This document shows positions 48,995-59,412 of a stretch of DNA of 64,000 nucleotides, piece by piece; position 1 is the stretch's first letter; each line of letters opens with the position of its first letter. Position numbers and translations under genes: made by a program. The DNA lies in the NCBI GenBank assembly GCA_026705345.1, contig JAPPAV010000026.1:1-64000 (forward strand). Reading direction: 5' to 3'. The notes beneath the pieces were generated by a model. It did not search any database. It worked only from the letters and a program-made list of their open reading frames with translations, and was not told the origin of the DNA. Source of the DNA: Gammaproteobacteria bacterium. GTDB taxonomy: Bacteria > Pseudomonadota > Gammaproteobacteria > Pseudomonadales > Azotimanducaceae.

Positions 48995-49818
48995 AGGCCG
49001 TCCGGTCCGTCATGCAGATCCTCCTTACCGTCGTCGGCGCCTATATCGGCGTCTGCGCACTGCTATGGGCGTTCCAGGAAAAGCTGATCTTCCATCCGAA
49101 ACCGGTTTGGGACCGGCCCCCGAACCCGCCCGCCGAGCCCATCGACATAGCCCGGCCGGATGCCCTCTTGCGCGGTTGGGTGGTCAATGCCGAGTCGGAC
49201 GGACCGCTCATCGTCTACTTCGGCGGCAACGCAGAGGAGGTGTCACGGAACGTTCCGAATTGGGCGGCGCGCAAGGCGACGACGATCCTGGTCAACTACC
49301 GTGGCTTCGGCGACAGCACGGGCAAGCCCGGGGAAACCGCGCTGCGACGCGACGCGATCGCTGCGACGGATTGGGCGCGCACGCAGTATCCCGACCGGCC
49401 GCTCGTGCTCTTCGGCCAAAGCCTCGGCTCAGGCATCGCCATCCTGACCGCGTCGACGGTCAAACCCGATGCCCTGATCCTCATCAGTCCCTACCGGAGC
49501 GTCGAGAACATTGCCAAGCGTACGGTACCGTTCGTTCCCGTCCGGACCCTGCTTAGGCACCGATTCGATGCCGAGGGTGCCGTCGCCGACCTGCCGCGCA
49601 CGTTGGTCATCGCATCGGAACGCGACGAGGTGATCGGCTTCAAGGAGAACAAGGCGATGATCGACGCCATCACCGACGTTACCGAGGGGGTCGTCGAACA
49701 GACGTTCCCCCTCCGCCACAACCAGTTCTTCAACCACCCGCCGGTCTGGCAAGCGGTGGACGAATTCCTAAAGACAATTCAGGACAGAGAAGACGATGGC
49801 CAGCCACCCGTTCCTTGA
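48991..49818 (+). CDS. Alpha/beta hydrolase (ABHD13/BEM46-like)
   Basis: 275 aa; N-terminal TM, FHPKPVWDRPP, IVYFGGNAEEVS, VNYRGFGDSTGKPGE, LFGQSLGSGIA. TTG start overlapping previous stop, or ATG at 49012. Confidence 0.85.
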   Translation: MKAVRSVMQILLTVVGAYIGVCALLWAFQEKLIFHPKPVWDRPPNPPAEPIDIARPDALLRGWVVNAESDGPLIVYFGGNAEEVSRNVPNWAARKATTILVNYRGFGDSTGKPGETALRRDAIAATDWARTQYPDRPLVLFGQSLGSGIAILTASTVKPDALILISPYRSVENIAKRTVPFVPVRTLLRHRFDAEGAVADLPRTLVIASERDEVIGFKENKAMIDAITDVTEGVVEQTFPLRHNQFFNHPPVWQAVDEFLKTIQDREDDGQPPVP

Positions 49819-50185
49819 TCTCGTGCCCATGCTGATGTGCGAGGACGTGCAGGCGTCCATCCGCTTCTATACGGACGTACTCGGTTTCGAGGTCAAGGGT
49901 CGCATGGACGACGTCGGCGCCACCGGCTTCGCAAGCCTAAGGAACGGCAAGGCGGCCGTCATGCTGGCTAGTCCCACGTACGTCCCCCAGGGAAAGAAGG
50001 TCGACGGGTGCTTTCCGCAGTCGAACTACTATTTCTACGTCGCCGACGCCGAGGGGCTGCGCCGGTCGATCGTCGACAAGGGATGGGAGGCAACCGAGTG
50101 CGTGGACCGGTTCTACGACATCAAGGAGTTCGAACTCGTCGATCCCGACGGCCACGTGCTAGTCTTCGGCCAGGACATCCAGTAG
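49796..50185 (+). CDS. VOC family protein (glyoxalase/bleomycin resistance-like)
   Basis: 129 aa; LVPMLMCEDVQASIRFYTDVLGFEVKGR, FELVDPDGHVLVFGQ. Confidence 0.88.
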   Translation: MASHPFLDLVPMLMCEDVQASIRFYTDVLGFEVKGRMDDVGATGFASLRNGKAAVMLASPTYVPQGKKVDGCFPQSNYYFYVADAEGLRRSIVDKGWEATECVDRFYDIKEFELVDPDGHVLVFGQDIQ

Positions 50186-50257
50186 TCGACATTGCCGGTC
50201 AGCCAAGACGCGTCGAGTTTCGTAAACTTGGCGTGGAACAACGCGACTAGGAACCCC

Positions 50258-51898
50258 GTGACCTTCAATCTCGCTACCGTCAACGAAGCCGTCGCAGAAG
50301 CGGTGGCGGATCGCGAAGCCATCGTCTTCAGAAACCGGCGCATCACCTACCGGCAACTGACCGAGCGCACGCGGCGTTTCGCCAATTTCCTCATCGGTCA
50401 CGGGTTCGGGACGCATACCGAGCGCGAGGCACTGGCGGACTGGGAGTCCGGGCAGGACCACCTCGGAATCTACCTCTACAACGGCAACGAATACCTCGAA
50501 GCCATGGTCGGCGCGTTCAAGGCACGCGTCGCGCCGTTCAACGTCAACTACCGCTACGTCGACGAGGAGCTTCTCTATCTGCTGAACGACGCGCGTACCA
50601 AGGCGCTGGTCTTCCACAGTTCGCTGTCTGAACACGTCGCGGCCATTCGCGACCAGGTACCGACCCTGGAGGTGTTGATCCAGGTCAACGACGAACCCCG
50701 GCCGTTGTTGGAAGGTGCGGTCGAGTTCGAATCGGCCTTGGCGGGTTCGAGTCCCGACAAACCCGACCGCGACTGGAATCCCGAGGATCTCTACATCCTC
50801 TACACCGGCGGGACCACGGGGATGCCGAAGGGCGTGTTGTGGACGCAAAGCGATATATTGGTCGCGAGCCTGGGGGCGCGTCGCACCAACGGCGAGGTGA
50901 TCGACAATCTGGAGGGTTTCGTCGCCCGGGCGCAGGCCAGCCACCGCAAGACGTTGCCGGCACCGCCGTTCATGCATGGGGCCGGCCACTGGAGTTCGTT
51001 CCAGGCCTTCCACACCGGTGGCACCGTCGTGATCCAGGACGAGGTCAAGCGTTTCGACGCCGCCGACGTCGTCCGGTCCATCGAACGCGAGGGTGTCAAT
51101 ATCCTCATGCTGGTCGGCGATGCCTTCGGCCGTCCCCTGGTGGACGCGCTTCGCGAGTCGGGCGCGACGTGTCCGACATTGCGCAACGTCATCACCGGCG
51201 GGGCGATCATGACCGCGAAGCTAAAATCGGAACTGATCGACATCCTGCCCCACGTCAACATCATCGACACCGCCGGATCCTCGGAGACCGGTGGTCAGGC
51301 TTCCCACACCAGCAACGCGAAGGTCGGTGCCGCAACCGGCAAGTTCAAGCTGTCGCCCCACAACGCCGTGCTGAACGAGGACATGACGCGCATTCTGGAA
51401 CCCGGTCACGACGGCCTCGGCTGGTGGGCACGAGCCGGCAACATCCCGCTGGGGTACTTAGGGGACGAAGACAAGACGCGCCGGACGTTCCCAGTCGTCG
51501 ACGGCGTGCGGTACTCGGTGCCGGGCGACAAGGTGCGCCTGCTCGACGACAACACGTTGGAACTGCACGGCCGGGAATCGGTTACCATCAATTCAGGCGG
51601 GGAGAAAATCTTCGCCGAGGAGGTCGAACACGCCATAAAGCACCATCCGGACGTCTACGACGCCGTGGTGTCGGGGCGACCGTCACAACGGTGGGGCAAC
51701 GAGGTGGTGGCCATCGTCCAGACCAAGGGCGGCCTCAAAGTGACCGAGGAGAGCCTGTTGACCGAATGCGCCAAGCACATCGCGCGCTACAAGCTACCGA
51801 AGGCGTTCGTCTTCATCGACGAAATACTCCGCAGTCCCAACGGCAAGGCAGACTACCGCTGGGCGAAGGAACAGGTGGCACCCGCCCCGGGAGACTGA
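50258..51898 (+). CDS. Acyl-CoA synthetase (AMP-binding)
   Basis: GTG at 50258 gives (V/M)TFNLATVNEAVAEAVADREAIVFRNRRITYRQLTERTRR; DLYILYTGGTTGMPKGVLWT, NSGGEKIFAEEVEHAIKHHPDVYDAVV. Track ORF starts 50192. Confidence 0.92.
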   Translation: MTFNLATVNEAVAEAVADREAIVFRNRRITYRQLTERTRRFANFLIGHGFGTHTEREALADWESGQDHLGIYLYNGNEYLEAMVGAFKARVAPFNVNYRYVDEELLYLLNDARTKALVFHSSLSEHVAAIRDQVPTLEVLIQVNDEPRPLLEGAVEFESALAGSSPDKPDRDWNPEDLYILYTGGTTGMPKGVLWTQSDILVASLGARRTNGEVIDNLEGFVARAQASHRKTLPAPPFMHGAGHWSSFQAFHTGGTVVIQDEVKRFDAADVVRSIEREGVNILMLVGDAFGRPLVDALRESGATCPTLRNVITGGAIMTAKLKSELIDILPHVNIIDTAGSSETGGQASHTSNAKVGAATGKFKLSPHNAVLNEDMTRILEPGHDGLGWWARAGNIPLGYLGDEDKTRRTFPVVDGVRYSVPGDKVRLLDDNTLELHGRESVTINSGGEKIFAEEVEHAIKHHPDVYDAVVSGRPSQRWGNEVVAIVQTKGGLKVTEESLLTECAKHIARYKLPKAFVFIDEILRSPNGKADYRWAKEQVAPAPGD

Positions 51899-51905
51899 CC
51901 GACCC

Positions 51906-52415
51906 ATGCGTCGCTTGTCGATTGTCCTGCTGATGCTCTCGGGCGCCCTCGCCGCCCCAGGAGCCGACTCCGAACCCACCGATACGGGAGATCAACCGGT
52001 GGCCAAGGAGCCAGATGTGGAGGAGATTCTCGACAACCCGCTTGCCGACGATGACTACCGGGAAGAGAAATCCTGTCTGCGGCAGCGGCAGATCGACAGC
52101 GTCGAGATCATCGACGAGAACTTCGTCGTCTTCCGGGGCCGACTGCGCAACAAGGTGTGGCTGAACAAATTCGCCCAGCCGTGCATCGGCTTGAGGCGCG
52201 ACATGCTCATCGCAACAGGCAGCCGTACCGGGTCGATCTGCCGGTTCGATACCATCGACGCCCGACCCCGTGGCGCCAGTCCCTTCGGAACCGCGGTGCG
52301 ATGCCACCTCGGCAGCTTCGAAGGCATCGATGAAGTGCAGGTCGAGGCAATGAAAAGAGGCGTGGATGAACGCGCCAAGGCCACTCGCACACCGGGCAAG
52401 TCCGACGACAACTGA
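51906..52415 (+). CDS. Hypothetical exported protein (DUF6491-like)
   Basis: 169 aa; signal peptide; SCLRQRQIDSVEIIDENFVVFRGRLRNKVWLNKFAQPCIGLRRD. Confidence 0.6.
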   Translation: MRRLSIVLLMLSGALAAPGADSEPTDTGDQPVAKEPDVEEILDNPLADDDYREEKSCLRQRQIDSVEIIDENFVVFRGRLRNKVWLNKFAQPCIGLRRDMLIATGSRTGSICRFDTIDARPRGASPFGTAVRCHLGSFEGIDEVQVEAMKRGVDERAKATRTPGKSDDN

Positions 52416-52442
52416 CCGCGCACCCGGCAAGGCGCGTGGGCA

Positions 52443-54272
52443 TCACCGATACGCAGCCGCCTGGATCCCGTAGAGTTCCGCATACTGACCGCCCTCGGCG
52501 ACGAGTTCCTCGTGGCTTCCCACCTCGACCACCCGAGCGCCGTCCATGACCACGATGAGATCCGCCATCCGCACCGTGCTGAAACGGTGCGAGACGAGCA
52601 ACGTGATCCGTCCATCGCCTGAGGGGTCACCTCCCTCCGCCCCGCGCTTCCCCTTGGCCGCATTGGCGTAACGCTCGAAAAGGGCGTGTTCGGTTTCCGC
52701 GTCGAGCGCCGCCGTGGGCTCGTCGAGCACCAGCAGCAGCGGTCCGTCGCGCATGAAGCCCCGGGCCAGCGAGAGCTTCTGCCATTGACCGAAACTCACC
52801 TCGACGCCGTTCGGCCATGTCGGGCCCAGTTGCGTATCTAGGCCGTTGGGAAGTGTTTCCACTACGTCTTCGGCACCCGCACGCTCCACCGCCTTCGCCA
52901 CGGCTTCCACTTTTTCCAAGCGCGGCTCGTCACCGAGTCCAACCGTTCGCTGCGCCCGGAATTCGAAACGAAAGAAATCCTGGAATGTGCCGGCGAGACG
53001 ATTCCGCCATTCCGCCGCCGGCATGCGGGCGAGCTCCGCCCCGTCGACCAGAACGCGCCCGGCCGTGGGCTCGTACATCTTCGCAAGCAGCTTCACGAGG
53101 GTGGTCTTGCCGGCTCCGTTCTCGCCGACCAAGGCGACCACGGCCCCGGCGGGCAATTCGAGATCGATCTCCTTCAAGACGAGCTTGTCGGTCCCCGGGT
53201 AGGCGAAGGAGACCTGCTCCAACGAAATACCTCGGCGGATGGCGTCCGGAACCGGGCTGTCGGCGTGCTCCGCCTTGGCGGCGGCATAGTCTTCGAGCCA
53301 GGCCAAGCGTTTCGAGCCGTCCATCCAGATACCGCGAAGGAAACCCACTTCGCCCACGGTGGCGCTGATGTAGGCCGACAGCCGCGACCCGGCGGCCAGA
53401 ACCAGCAAGACCTCCCCCGGCGTGGCTTCGACCACGGTTGCCACGAAGACCACCGCGCCGACATAGCCCGCGCCGAACACCCCCCAGCCCACGGTATGCC
53501 AAGCGGCACTTGTCCATCGCGCCGTTGCCACCCGGGCGTACCACCGCTCCCAAGCCGCCCGGCGATCGCGAACAAGCCGCTTCCCGATGCCCGAAACCCG
53601 GACCTCCTTGCCCGGCGGGGCCGTGGTCGCGACATCGAAGAGGTGCTTCGCCAGCCGTTGTGCCTGGGCACCGGCTTCCTCCGCCGCCCGCTCCACGGCC
53701 GGACGCCACGAGGATGTGGCCACGGTCGGCAACGCGAACAACGCCAACACCGCGAGAAGCGGGTGTATCGACACCAGGAGGGCAATGGTCACGACGAGCC
53801 GGAGGATCCATCCGCAGGTCGTGAACAGCGACATGTACATGTGGTCCAGCACGAACACCTGGTCCCGGAGGATGGACAACCGGTCAAGGTAGTCGGGACG
53901 TTCGTGATGTTCGACGGTGACGACGCTGGCTTGGAGCTCCGCGACATGGGATTCCAGCGCGATGGTCACCCGGTCCCGAAACCGGCGCTGGGTCCGGTCG
54001 CTGATCACCCGCAGCACCCACGTCAACGTCGCCGACACGGCCAAACCCCCGGCGGCAACGCCCACGAGCATCGGCACGCCTCCCAACAGACCGTCGGCGA
54101 GGAATTTCAGCCACAGCGCCATAAGTGCATCGGGCAGCGCAGCAATCAGCGACAGCGCGAAAGCGATCGCGAGCAGCGCTGGCTCCGCCGCGAAACCCCG
54201 CTTCACCGCACGCCACATGGACGGCAACGCGGCAGGCAACTCGTCGAGGTTTCGGTGTCTACTCGAGGACAT
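52443..54272 (-). CDS. ABC transporter ATP-binding/permease protein
   Basis: From MSSSRHRNLDELPAALPSM; Walker A GENGAGKTTL, VSFGQWQKLSLARGFMRDGPLLLVLDEPTAALD. Confidence 0.93.
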   Translation of the reverse strand: MSSSRHRNLDELPAALPSMWRAVKRGFAAEPALLAIAFALSLIAALPDALMALWLKFLADGLLGGVPMLVGVAAGGLAVSATLTWVLRVISDRTQRRFRDRVTIALESHVAELQASVVTVEHHERPDYLDRLSILRDQVFVLDHMYMSLFTTCGWILRLVVTIALLVSIHPLLAVLALFALPTVATSSWRPAVERAAEEAGAQAQRLAKHLFDVATTAPPGKEVRVSGIGKRLVRDRRAAWERWYARVATARWTSAAWHTVGWGVFGAGYVGAVVFVATVVEATPGEVLLVLAAGSRLSAYISATVGEVGFLRGIWMDGSKRLAWLEDYAAAKAEHADSPVPDAIRRGISLEQVSFAYPGTDKLVLKEIDLELPAGAVVALVGENGAGKTTLVKLLAKMYEPTAGRVLVDGAELARMPAAEWRNRLAGTFQDFFRFEFRAQRTVGLGDEPRLEKVEAVAKAVERAGAEDVVETLPNGLDTQLGPTWPNGVEVSFGQWQKLSLARGFMRDGPLLLVLDEPTAALDAETEHALFERYANAAKGKRGAEGGDPSGDGRITLLVSHRFSTVRMADLIVVMDGARVVEVGSHEELVAEGGQYAELYGIQAAAYR

Positions 54273-56070
54273 CGAGTTCCACCTCGTCGGGCTCGCCAAG
54301 TCCCTGCTCGAAACGCTGCGCCTGGAGGTCGAACATCGTCCGGTAGCGACCACTCAAAGCCATCAGTTCGTCGTGGGAGCCGAGCTCGACGACCCGGCCG
54401 CCCTCGAGCACGCAGATCCGGTCGGCGTGTCGTACCGTGGAGAAGCGATGCGAGATCAGGATCGTGGTGACATCTCGGATTTCCTCGAGAATGCGGTCGA
54501 AGATCTCCGCCTCGCCGCGCACATCGAGTTGTGCGGTGGGTTCGTCAAGGAGTACCACGCCGGCTCCTAGCCTGACCGCCGCGAGCGCACGTGCCAGGGC
54601 GATACGCTGCCACTGGCCGCCCGAGAGATCCGTGCCGCCGTCGTATCCCCGGGCGAGAGTCGTGTCGAGTTCAGCAAGGCCGGCGGCGCCGGCGCGGTCG
54701 AGAGCCGCCTCGACGAGGTCGTCGGGGCCGCCCCCGGGTACGACGTTGTCCCTCAAGGGAAGTTCGAACCGAACGAAGTCCTGGAACACCGCGGCAATGC
54801 GCTCCCGCCAGGATTCGATGTCGAGCTCCCGGATGTCCACGCCGTCCACCTCGATGCTGCCACCGGACGGCTCGTAGAGGCGGCATAGGAGCTTGGCCAA
54901 CGTCGTCTTGCCGGCACCGTTTAAGCCCACGATGGCGAGCGACGAACCCGCCGGAATGGTGAGGTCGAAGCCGTTGAGGACGATCTCGCCGGGGGTCGTC
55001 GGGTAGGCGAATACGACATCGCGGAAACAGATTTTCCGGGCGGGCATCTTGTCCGCGGGACTCGATCCACCAGCGAGCGCTCCCTTGGGTGCCATGGCAC
55101 CACGCAATCTGAACACCGCCGCAGCCGGCGCTGCCACGTCGAGCGCCCATGACAGCCCGCCAAACGCGATCATGCTGGTCGCGATCGCTGCGCTCGCGAA
55201 CATGACCATGCGATCCAGCGCCAGGTTGCCCGCGTTGACATCCATCGCCATGGCCGCAAACACGGCTACGTTCGCAACGGTGACCAGCACCAGGCTCGTC
55301 GCCAAGGGGCGTTCGCGCAGCTTCGTTGCCTCCCAGCGCAGGTCATGCAGCTTGCGGCGGTGACGGCGAAAACGATCGACGGTCCATCCCGATAGCCCGA
55401 ACAGCCGAAGTTCCTTGGACGATGGCGCATCGACGGCCAGCCTATAGGCGTAGTCGGCGTGGCGTTGCGCATCGCGAACGACTTCGGTGTTGCGGTCCTT
55501 CCACACCCCGCTCTCGCGCAACAGCCAGTGGGTCGCGAGCCATGCGCCCCCCAGGACGAGGGGCGCCCACCACGCATACGCCGCAAGCACCGCTGCAGAG
55601 GCGAGACCCGCGAGCAGTTCCACCAGTCCCGAGGCGATGAAGTCCATGGAAATAGACAGCGGCGGACTGCTGATGCCGAGGTCGAAGTCTCGAGCCATGG
55701 TGAGGTCGTTGATCAGTTCCGGATCCTCGAGATGTGCCATCCCCGGCGGTTCGACGCACGACTTCGTCAACTCGTCGTACAACCAAGCCGCCGTTCGGCT
55801 TCCCAGGTTGGCACTCAACGCCACGTGCAACGGTGAGAGAACCTGCACAAGGACAAAAACCGCGCCGACCAACGCCAGCGAGCCGACCATGTCGGTCTCG
55901 GCTTGCACCGCGCCGATCAGAAGACCCATGGCGATGGCGAACAGGGCCGGGAGAATGCCTCGTGCAATTAGGATCAACCACCACAGAGCCGACAACAACG
56001 GATCGGCCCGGCTGAGAACGCGGATGAGCTGCCACTCGTCGCGGGCGCGGAGACGTTCGAGCATCGACAA
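54259..56070 (-). CDS. ABC transporter ATP-binding/permease protein
   Basis: 603 aa; GLNGAGKTTLAKLLCRLYEPSGG, DLSGGQWQRIALARALAAVRLGAGVVLLDEPTAQLD. Confidence 0.93.
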   Translation of the reverse strand: MSMLERLRARDEWQLIRVLSRADPLLSALWWLILIARGILPALFAIAMGLLIGAVQAETDMVGSLALVGAVFVLVQVLSPLHVALSANLGSRTAAWLYDELTKSCVEPPGMAHLEDPELINDLTMARDFDLGISSPPLSISMDFIASGLVELLAGLASAAVLAAYAWWAPLVLGGAWLATHWLLRESGVWKDRNTEVVRDAQRHADYAYRLAVDAPSSKELRLFGLSGWTVDRFRRHRRKLHDLRWEATKLRERPLATSLVLVTVANVAVFAAMAMDVNAGNLALDRMVMFASAAIATSMIAFGGLSWALDVAAPAAAVFRLRGAMAPKGALAGGSSPADKMPARKICFRDVVFAYPTTPGEIVLNGFDLTIPAGSSLAIVGLNGAGKTTLAKLLCRLYEPSGGSIEVDGVDIRELDIESWRERIAAVFQDFVRFELPLRDNVVPGGGPDDLVEAALDRAGAAGLAELDTTLARGYDGGTDLSGGQWQRIALARALAAVRLGAGVVLLDEPTAQLDVRGEAEIFDRILEEIRDVTTILISHRFSTVRHADRICVLEGGRVVELGSHDELMALSGRYRTMFDLQAQRFEQGLGEPDEVELDVLE

Positions 56071-56108
56071 ACCGTTACCGATCGTCGGGCGCGCGTCAAG
56101 CAGCGTTG

Positions 56109-56140
56109 CTTGGGCGTTCTTGGGCGTTCTTGGGCGTTGT
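56109..56140. repeat. 10-bp tandem repeat (TTGGGCGTTC-type), about 3 copies, in divergent intergenic region
   Basis: cttgggcgttcttgggcgttcttgggcgttgt. Confidence 0.9.
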
Positions 56141-56195
56141 GACCAGGTCGCGAACTACGCGATCATTCGCCGCTTGATCACCACCCGAGTCATTC

Positions 56196-57056
56196 ATGAA
56201 GCTAGGCGTTGTATTCCCCCAAACCGAGATCGGCACCGATCCCGCCGTGGTCGCGGAGTTCGCCACAACGGCCGAAGCCCTCGGCTACGACCATCTCATC
56301 GTCTACGACCACATCCTGGGAGCCAGCACCGCCACCCGCCCAGACTGGCGGGGCCCGTATACCTCCGAGAGCTTGTTTCACGAACCGTTCGTGCTGTTCG
56401 GCTACCTCGCCGGGTTGACGACGACGCTGGAACTCGTCACCGCAGTCATTATTCTCCCGCAACGCCAGACCGCACTCGTGGCCAAGCAGGCGGCCTGCGT
56501 CGACGTGCTGTCGAAGGGGCGCCTCCGACTCGGTATCGGCACCGGCTGGAACGCCGTCGAGTACGAAGCCCTCGGGGAGAATTTCCACGACAGGGGTGTC
56601 CGTTCGGAAGAACAGATCGATCTGATGCGCCGCCTTTGGGCGGACGATGTCATCAGCTACGACGGCAGGTGGCACAAGGTGACGGAGGCGGGACTGAACC
56701 CGTTGCCCACCTCCCGGCGCATACCGGTGTGGCTCGGCGGCATGGCGCCACAGGTGATCGACCGCGTGGGTCGGATCGCCGATGGCTGGTTCCCGTTCTT
56801 CAATCCGAATCTGGCCGAGCAAATCGCGGCCGTTCGGTCCGCTGCCGAGGGTGCCGGGCGCGATCCGAGCGACGTTGGGATCGAGTGCATGACGGCGCTT
56901 TCCGATGCACAAGGCGCAGAAAGACTGCGCCATCTTGCCGACCTCGGCGTGACGCACACCGCCGTCGTGACGATGAATGCCGGCAACGACACGCCGCAGG
57001 CGCACATCGAGGCCATCAAGAGACACTGGGACGTCATGTCCCCATTCGCGGACTGA
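56196..57056 (+). CDS. LLM class oxidoreductase (F420-dependent-like, luciferase-like monooxygenase)
   Basis: 286 aa; MKLGVVFPQTEIGTDPAVVAEFATTAEALGYDHLIVYDHILG, LRLGIGTGWNAVEYEALG, RIPVWLGGMAP. Confidence 0.9.
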   Translation: MKLGVVFPQTEIGTDPAVVAEFATTAEALGYDHLIVYDHILGASTATRPDWRGPYTSESLFHEPFVLFGYLAGLTTTLELVTAVIILPQRQTALVAKQAACVDVLSKGRLRLGIGTGWNAVEYEALGENFHDRGVRSEEQIDLMRRLWADDVISYDGRWHKVTEAGLNPLPTSRRIPVWLGGMAPQVIDRVGRIADGWFPFFNPNLAEQIAAVRSAAEGAGRDPSDVGIECMTALSDAQGAERLRHLADLGVTHTAVVTMNAGNDTPQAHIEAIKRHWDVMSPFAD

Positions 57057-57075
57057 GCGACGACTGGAGGACGAC

Positions 57076-58239
57076 ATGAGCAGCATCACGGAATACAAGA
57101 TCGACATACCGGACGCGGATCTGGACGACCTCCGGAAGCGGCTGGCACGCACACGCTGGCCGGATCCGGAAACCACGGACACGGGCGAGTCGCTCGATTG
57201 GAACCAAGGCGTCCCGCTCGCCTACGCCAAGGAACTCGCCCACTACTGGCTGAACGGCTACGACTGGCGAGCGCGGGAGGCCTACTACAACCGCTTCCCC
57301 CAATACGTCACCGGGATCGACGGCCTTAGTGTTCACTTCATCCACCGACAGAGTCCCCACCCGGACGCACAACCGCTGCTGATTACCCACGGCTGGCCCG
57401 GGTCGGTCGTCGAATTCCACAAGGTGATCGACCCGCTCGCCGATCCGACCGGCCACGGCGGCAACGCCGAGGACGCCTTTCACGTCATCTGTCCGTCACT
57501 TCCGGGCTACGGCTTCTCCGGCAGGCCCACGACAACGGGCTGGGGCGTCGGCAAGATCGCCGAAGCCTGGGACGAGCTGATGGGCCGGCTCGGCTACGAA
57601 CGCTACTTCGCCCAAGGCGGGGATTGGGGTGCTGCCGTCACCACAGGCATCGCCATGCAGAACCACGGACGTTGCGCGGGCATCCATCTCAACATGCCGA
57701 GTGCCGGCCCGACACCCCAGGCCCGGGAGAATCCGACGCCCCGGGACCAAGCTGCGCTCGACGGCGGGCGGTACTACCAGGAGTGGGGCGCTGGCTATTC
57801 AAAGCAGCAAAGCACGCGTCCGCAGACGCTGGGCTACGGACTGGTCGACTCGCCCATGGGACAGGCCACCTGGGTGATCGAGAAGTTCCTCGAGTGGACC
57901 GACTGCGACGGCCATCCGGAGAACGCCGTCAGTCGCGAGGAACTCATCGACAACGTCATGTTCTATTGGCTGACGGCGACCGGGGCGTCTTCGGCGCGGC
58001 TCTACTGGGAGAGCTTCAACCGGGCATTCAGCGACGGTGGCGACAACACGGTCAAGCTGCCCACCGGATGCAGCATTTTTCCGAAGGAGATCGTCCCCAC
58101 GCCCCGAAGCTGGGCAGAACGGCGCTACCCGAACATCGTCTACTGGAACGAGTTGGACAAAGGCGGGCACTTCGCCGCCTTCGAGCAGCCAGACGTGTTC
58201 GTCCAGGAGTTGCGCGGGTGTTTCCGGGCCATGCGCTGA
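57076..58239 (+). CDS. Epoxide hydrolase family protein (alpha/beta hydrolase with EHN domain)
   Basis: MSSITEYKIDIPDADLDDLRKRLARTRWPDPE, LLITHGWPGSVVEFHKVIDPLADP, FAQGGDWGAAVTT, GGHFAAFEQPDVFVQELR. Confidence 0.93.
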   Translation: MSSITEYKIDIPDADLDDLRKRLARTRWPDPETTDTGESLDWNQGVPLAYAKELAHYWLNGYDWRAREAYYNRFPQYVTGIDGLSVHFIHRQSPHPDAQPLLITHGWPGSVVEFHKVIDPLADPTGHGGNAEDAFHVICPSLPGYGFSGRPTTTGWGVGKIAEAWDELMGRLGYERYFAQGGDWGAAVTTGIAMQNHGRCAGIHLNMPSAGPTPQARENPTPRDQAALDGGRYYQEWGAGYSKQQSTRPQTLGYGLVDSPMGQATWVIEKFLEWTDCDGHPENAVSREELIDNVMFYWLTATGASSARLYWESFNRAFSDGGDNTVKLPTGCSIFPKEIVPTPRSWAERRYPNIVYWNELDKGGHFAAFEQPDVFVQELRGCFRAMR

Positions 58240-58304
58240 GGCCGCCCGGACCAGGGTCGCCGACATACGGTAGGCTACGCCTGCCCCCTGAAGAGAGATA
58301 GACG

Positions 58305-59381
58305 ATGCCGCAGAGGAAACTGCGTTACGGGTTCATTGGTGCCGGTGGCATTGCCGGTGCGCACATGCGCGACCTGGCACGGCGCGACGATGTGGACATG
58401 GTCGCCATGGCGGACATTTCCGAAACCAGCATGGGCCGTCATCGCGACCAGTTCGGGATCGACGGAATGTACGCAGACTGGACCGAGATGCTCGATGCAG
58501 AGGAACTGGACGCGGTGTCGATCTGCACCCCGAACAAGCTGCACGAGGCCCCGACGATCGATGCCCTGAACGCAGGCTGTCACGTTCTTTGCGAAAAACC
58601 CCTTGCCCATTCCGCCGAGGCCGGGGAACGAATGGTCGCCGCCGCCCGGGAGACGGGGCGAAAGCTATGCATCGCGTTCCAGTACCGCTACAACCCGCGG
58701 ACGCAATTCCTTCGCCGGGCGTACGACGATGGCGAGTTCGGCAATATCCTCTTCGCACGGATCAAAGCGCTGCGGCGCCGCGGCATACCCAACTGGGGCG
58801 TGTTCGGCCGCAAGGACCTCCAAGGCGGCGGGCCGCTCATCGACATCGGCGTGCATGTCCTGGAAATGACCCACTACGCGATGGGATCGCCCGACCCCGT
58901 CAGCGCCACCGCTGACATGTTCACGTACATCGGCGACAAGCCATCGGATCGCGTGGAGTCCGCCTGGAAGGGCTGGGACCACAAGTTCTACACCGTTGAG
59001 GACCTTGCCGTCGGACGCATCCGCTTCGCCAATGGCGCCGTGGCCCACATCGAAGCCGCTTTCGCTGCGCACATCGAGAAGGACGACTGGAACTTCGAAC
59101 TGATGGGCGACGAAGGTGGCGCAAGCTGGAATCCCCCGCGAATCTTCACCGACGAGCACGGCCACATGGTGGACAAGTCCCCGGGGTGGCTCGCCAACGC
59201 CGCCTTCGACAACATGTTCACGCGCAAGATGAACAACTTCGTCGACCACTGCCTGTACGACAAGCCGACGCTCGCACCCGGCGAGGACGGGCTGGCCGTC
59301 CAACGGATGCTCGATGGGCTCTACCGATCCGCGGAGAACGGCGGTAGGGAAGTCGAAATCCGCGCGGCGGATCGTGCCTAG
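58305..59381 (+). CDS. Gfo/Idh/MocA family oxidoreductase
   Basis: 358 aa; LRYGFIGAGGIAGAHMRDLARR, DAVSICTPNKLHEAPTIDALNAGCHVLCEKPLAHS. Confidence 0.93.
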   Translation: MPQRKLRYGFIGAGGIAGAHMRDLARRDDVDMVAMADISETSMGRHRDQFGIDGMYADWTEMLDAEELDAVSICTPNKLHEAPTIDALNAGCHVLCEKPLAHSAEAGERMVAAARETGRKLCIAFQYRYNPRTQFLRRAYDDGEFGNILFARIKALRRRGIPNWGVFGRKDLQGGGPLIDIGVHVLEMTHYAMGSPDPVSATADMFTYIGDKPSDRVESAWKGWDHKFYTVEDLAVGRIRFANGAVAHIEAAFAAHIEKDDWNFELMGDEGGASWNPPRIFTDEHGHMVDKSPGWLANAAFDNMFTRKMNNFVDHCLYDKPTLAPGEDGLAVQRMLDGLYRSAENGGREVEIRAADRA

Positions 59382-59412
59382 CTGCGCCCGGCCGAAACCC
59401 GGCGCCCTGGAG

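Noticed and set aside
52443-56070. ABC pair as a lantibiotic/natural-product exporter cluster
   Set aside because: No precursor peptide or modification enzyme was found nearby; only a generic paired exporter can be supported.
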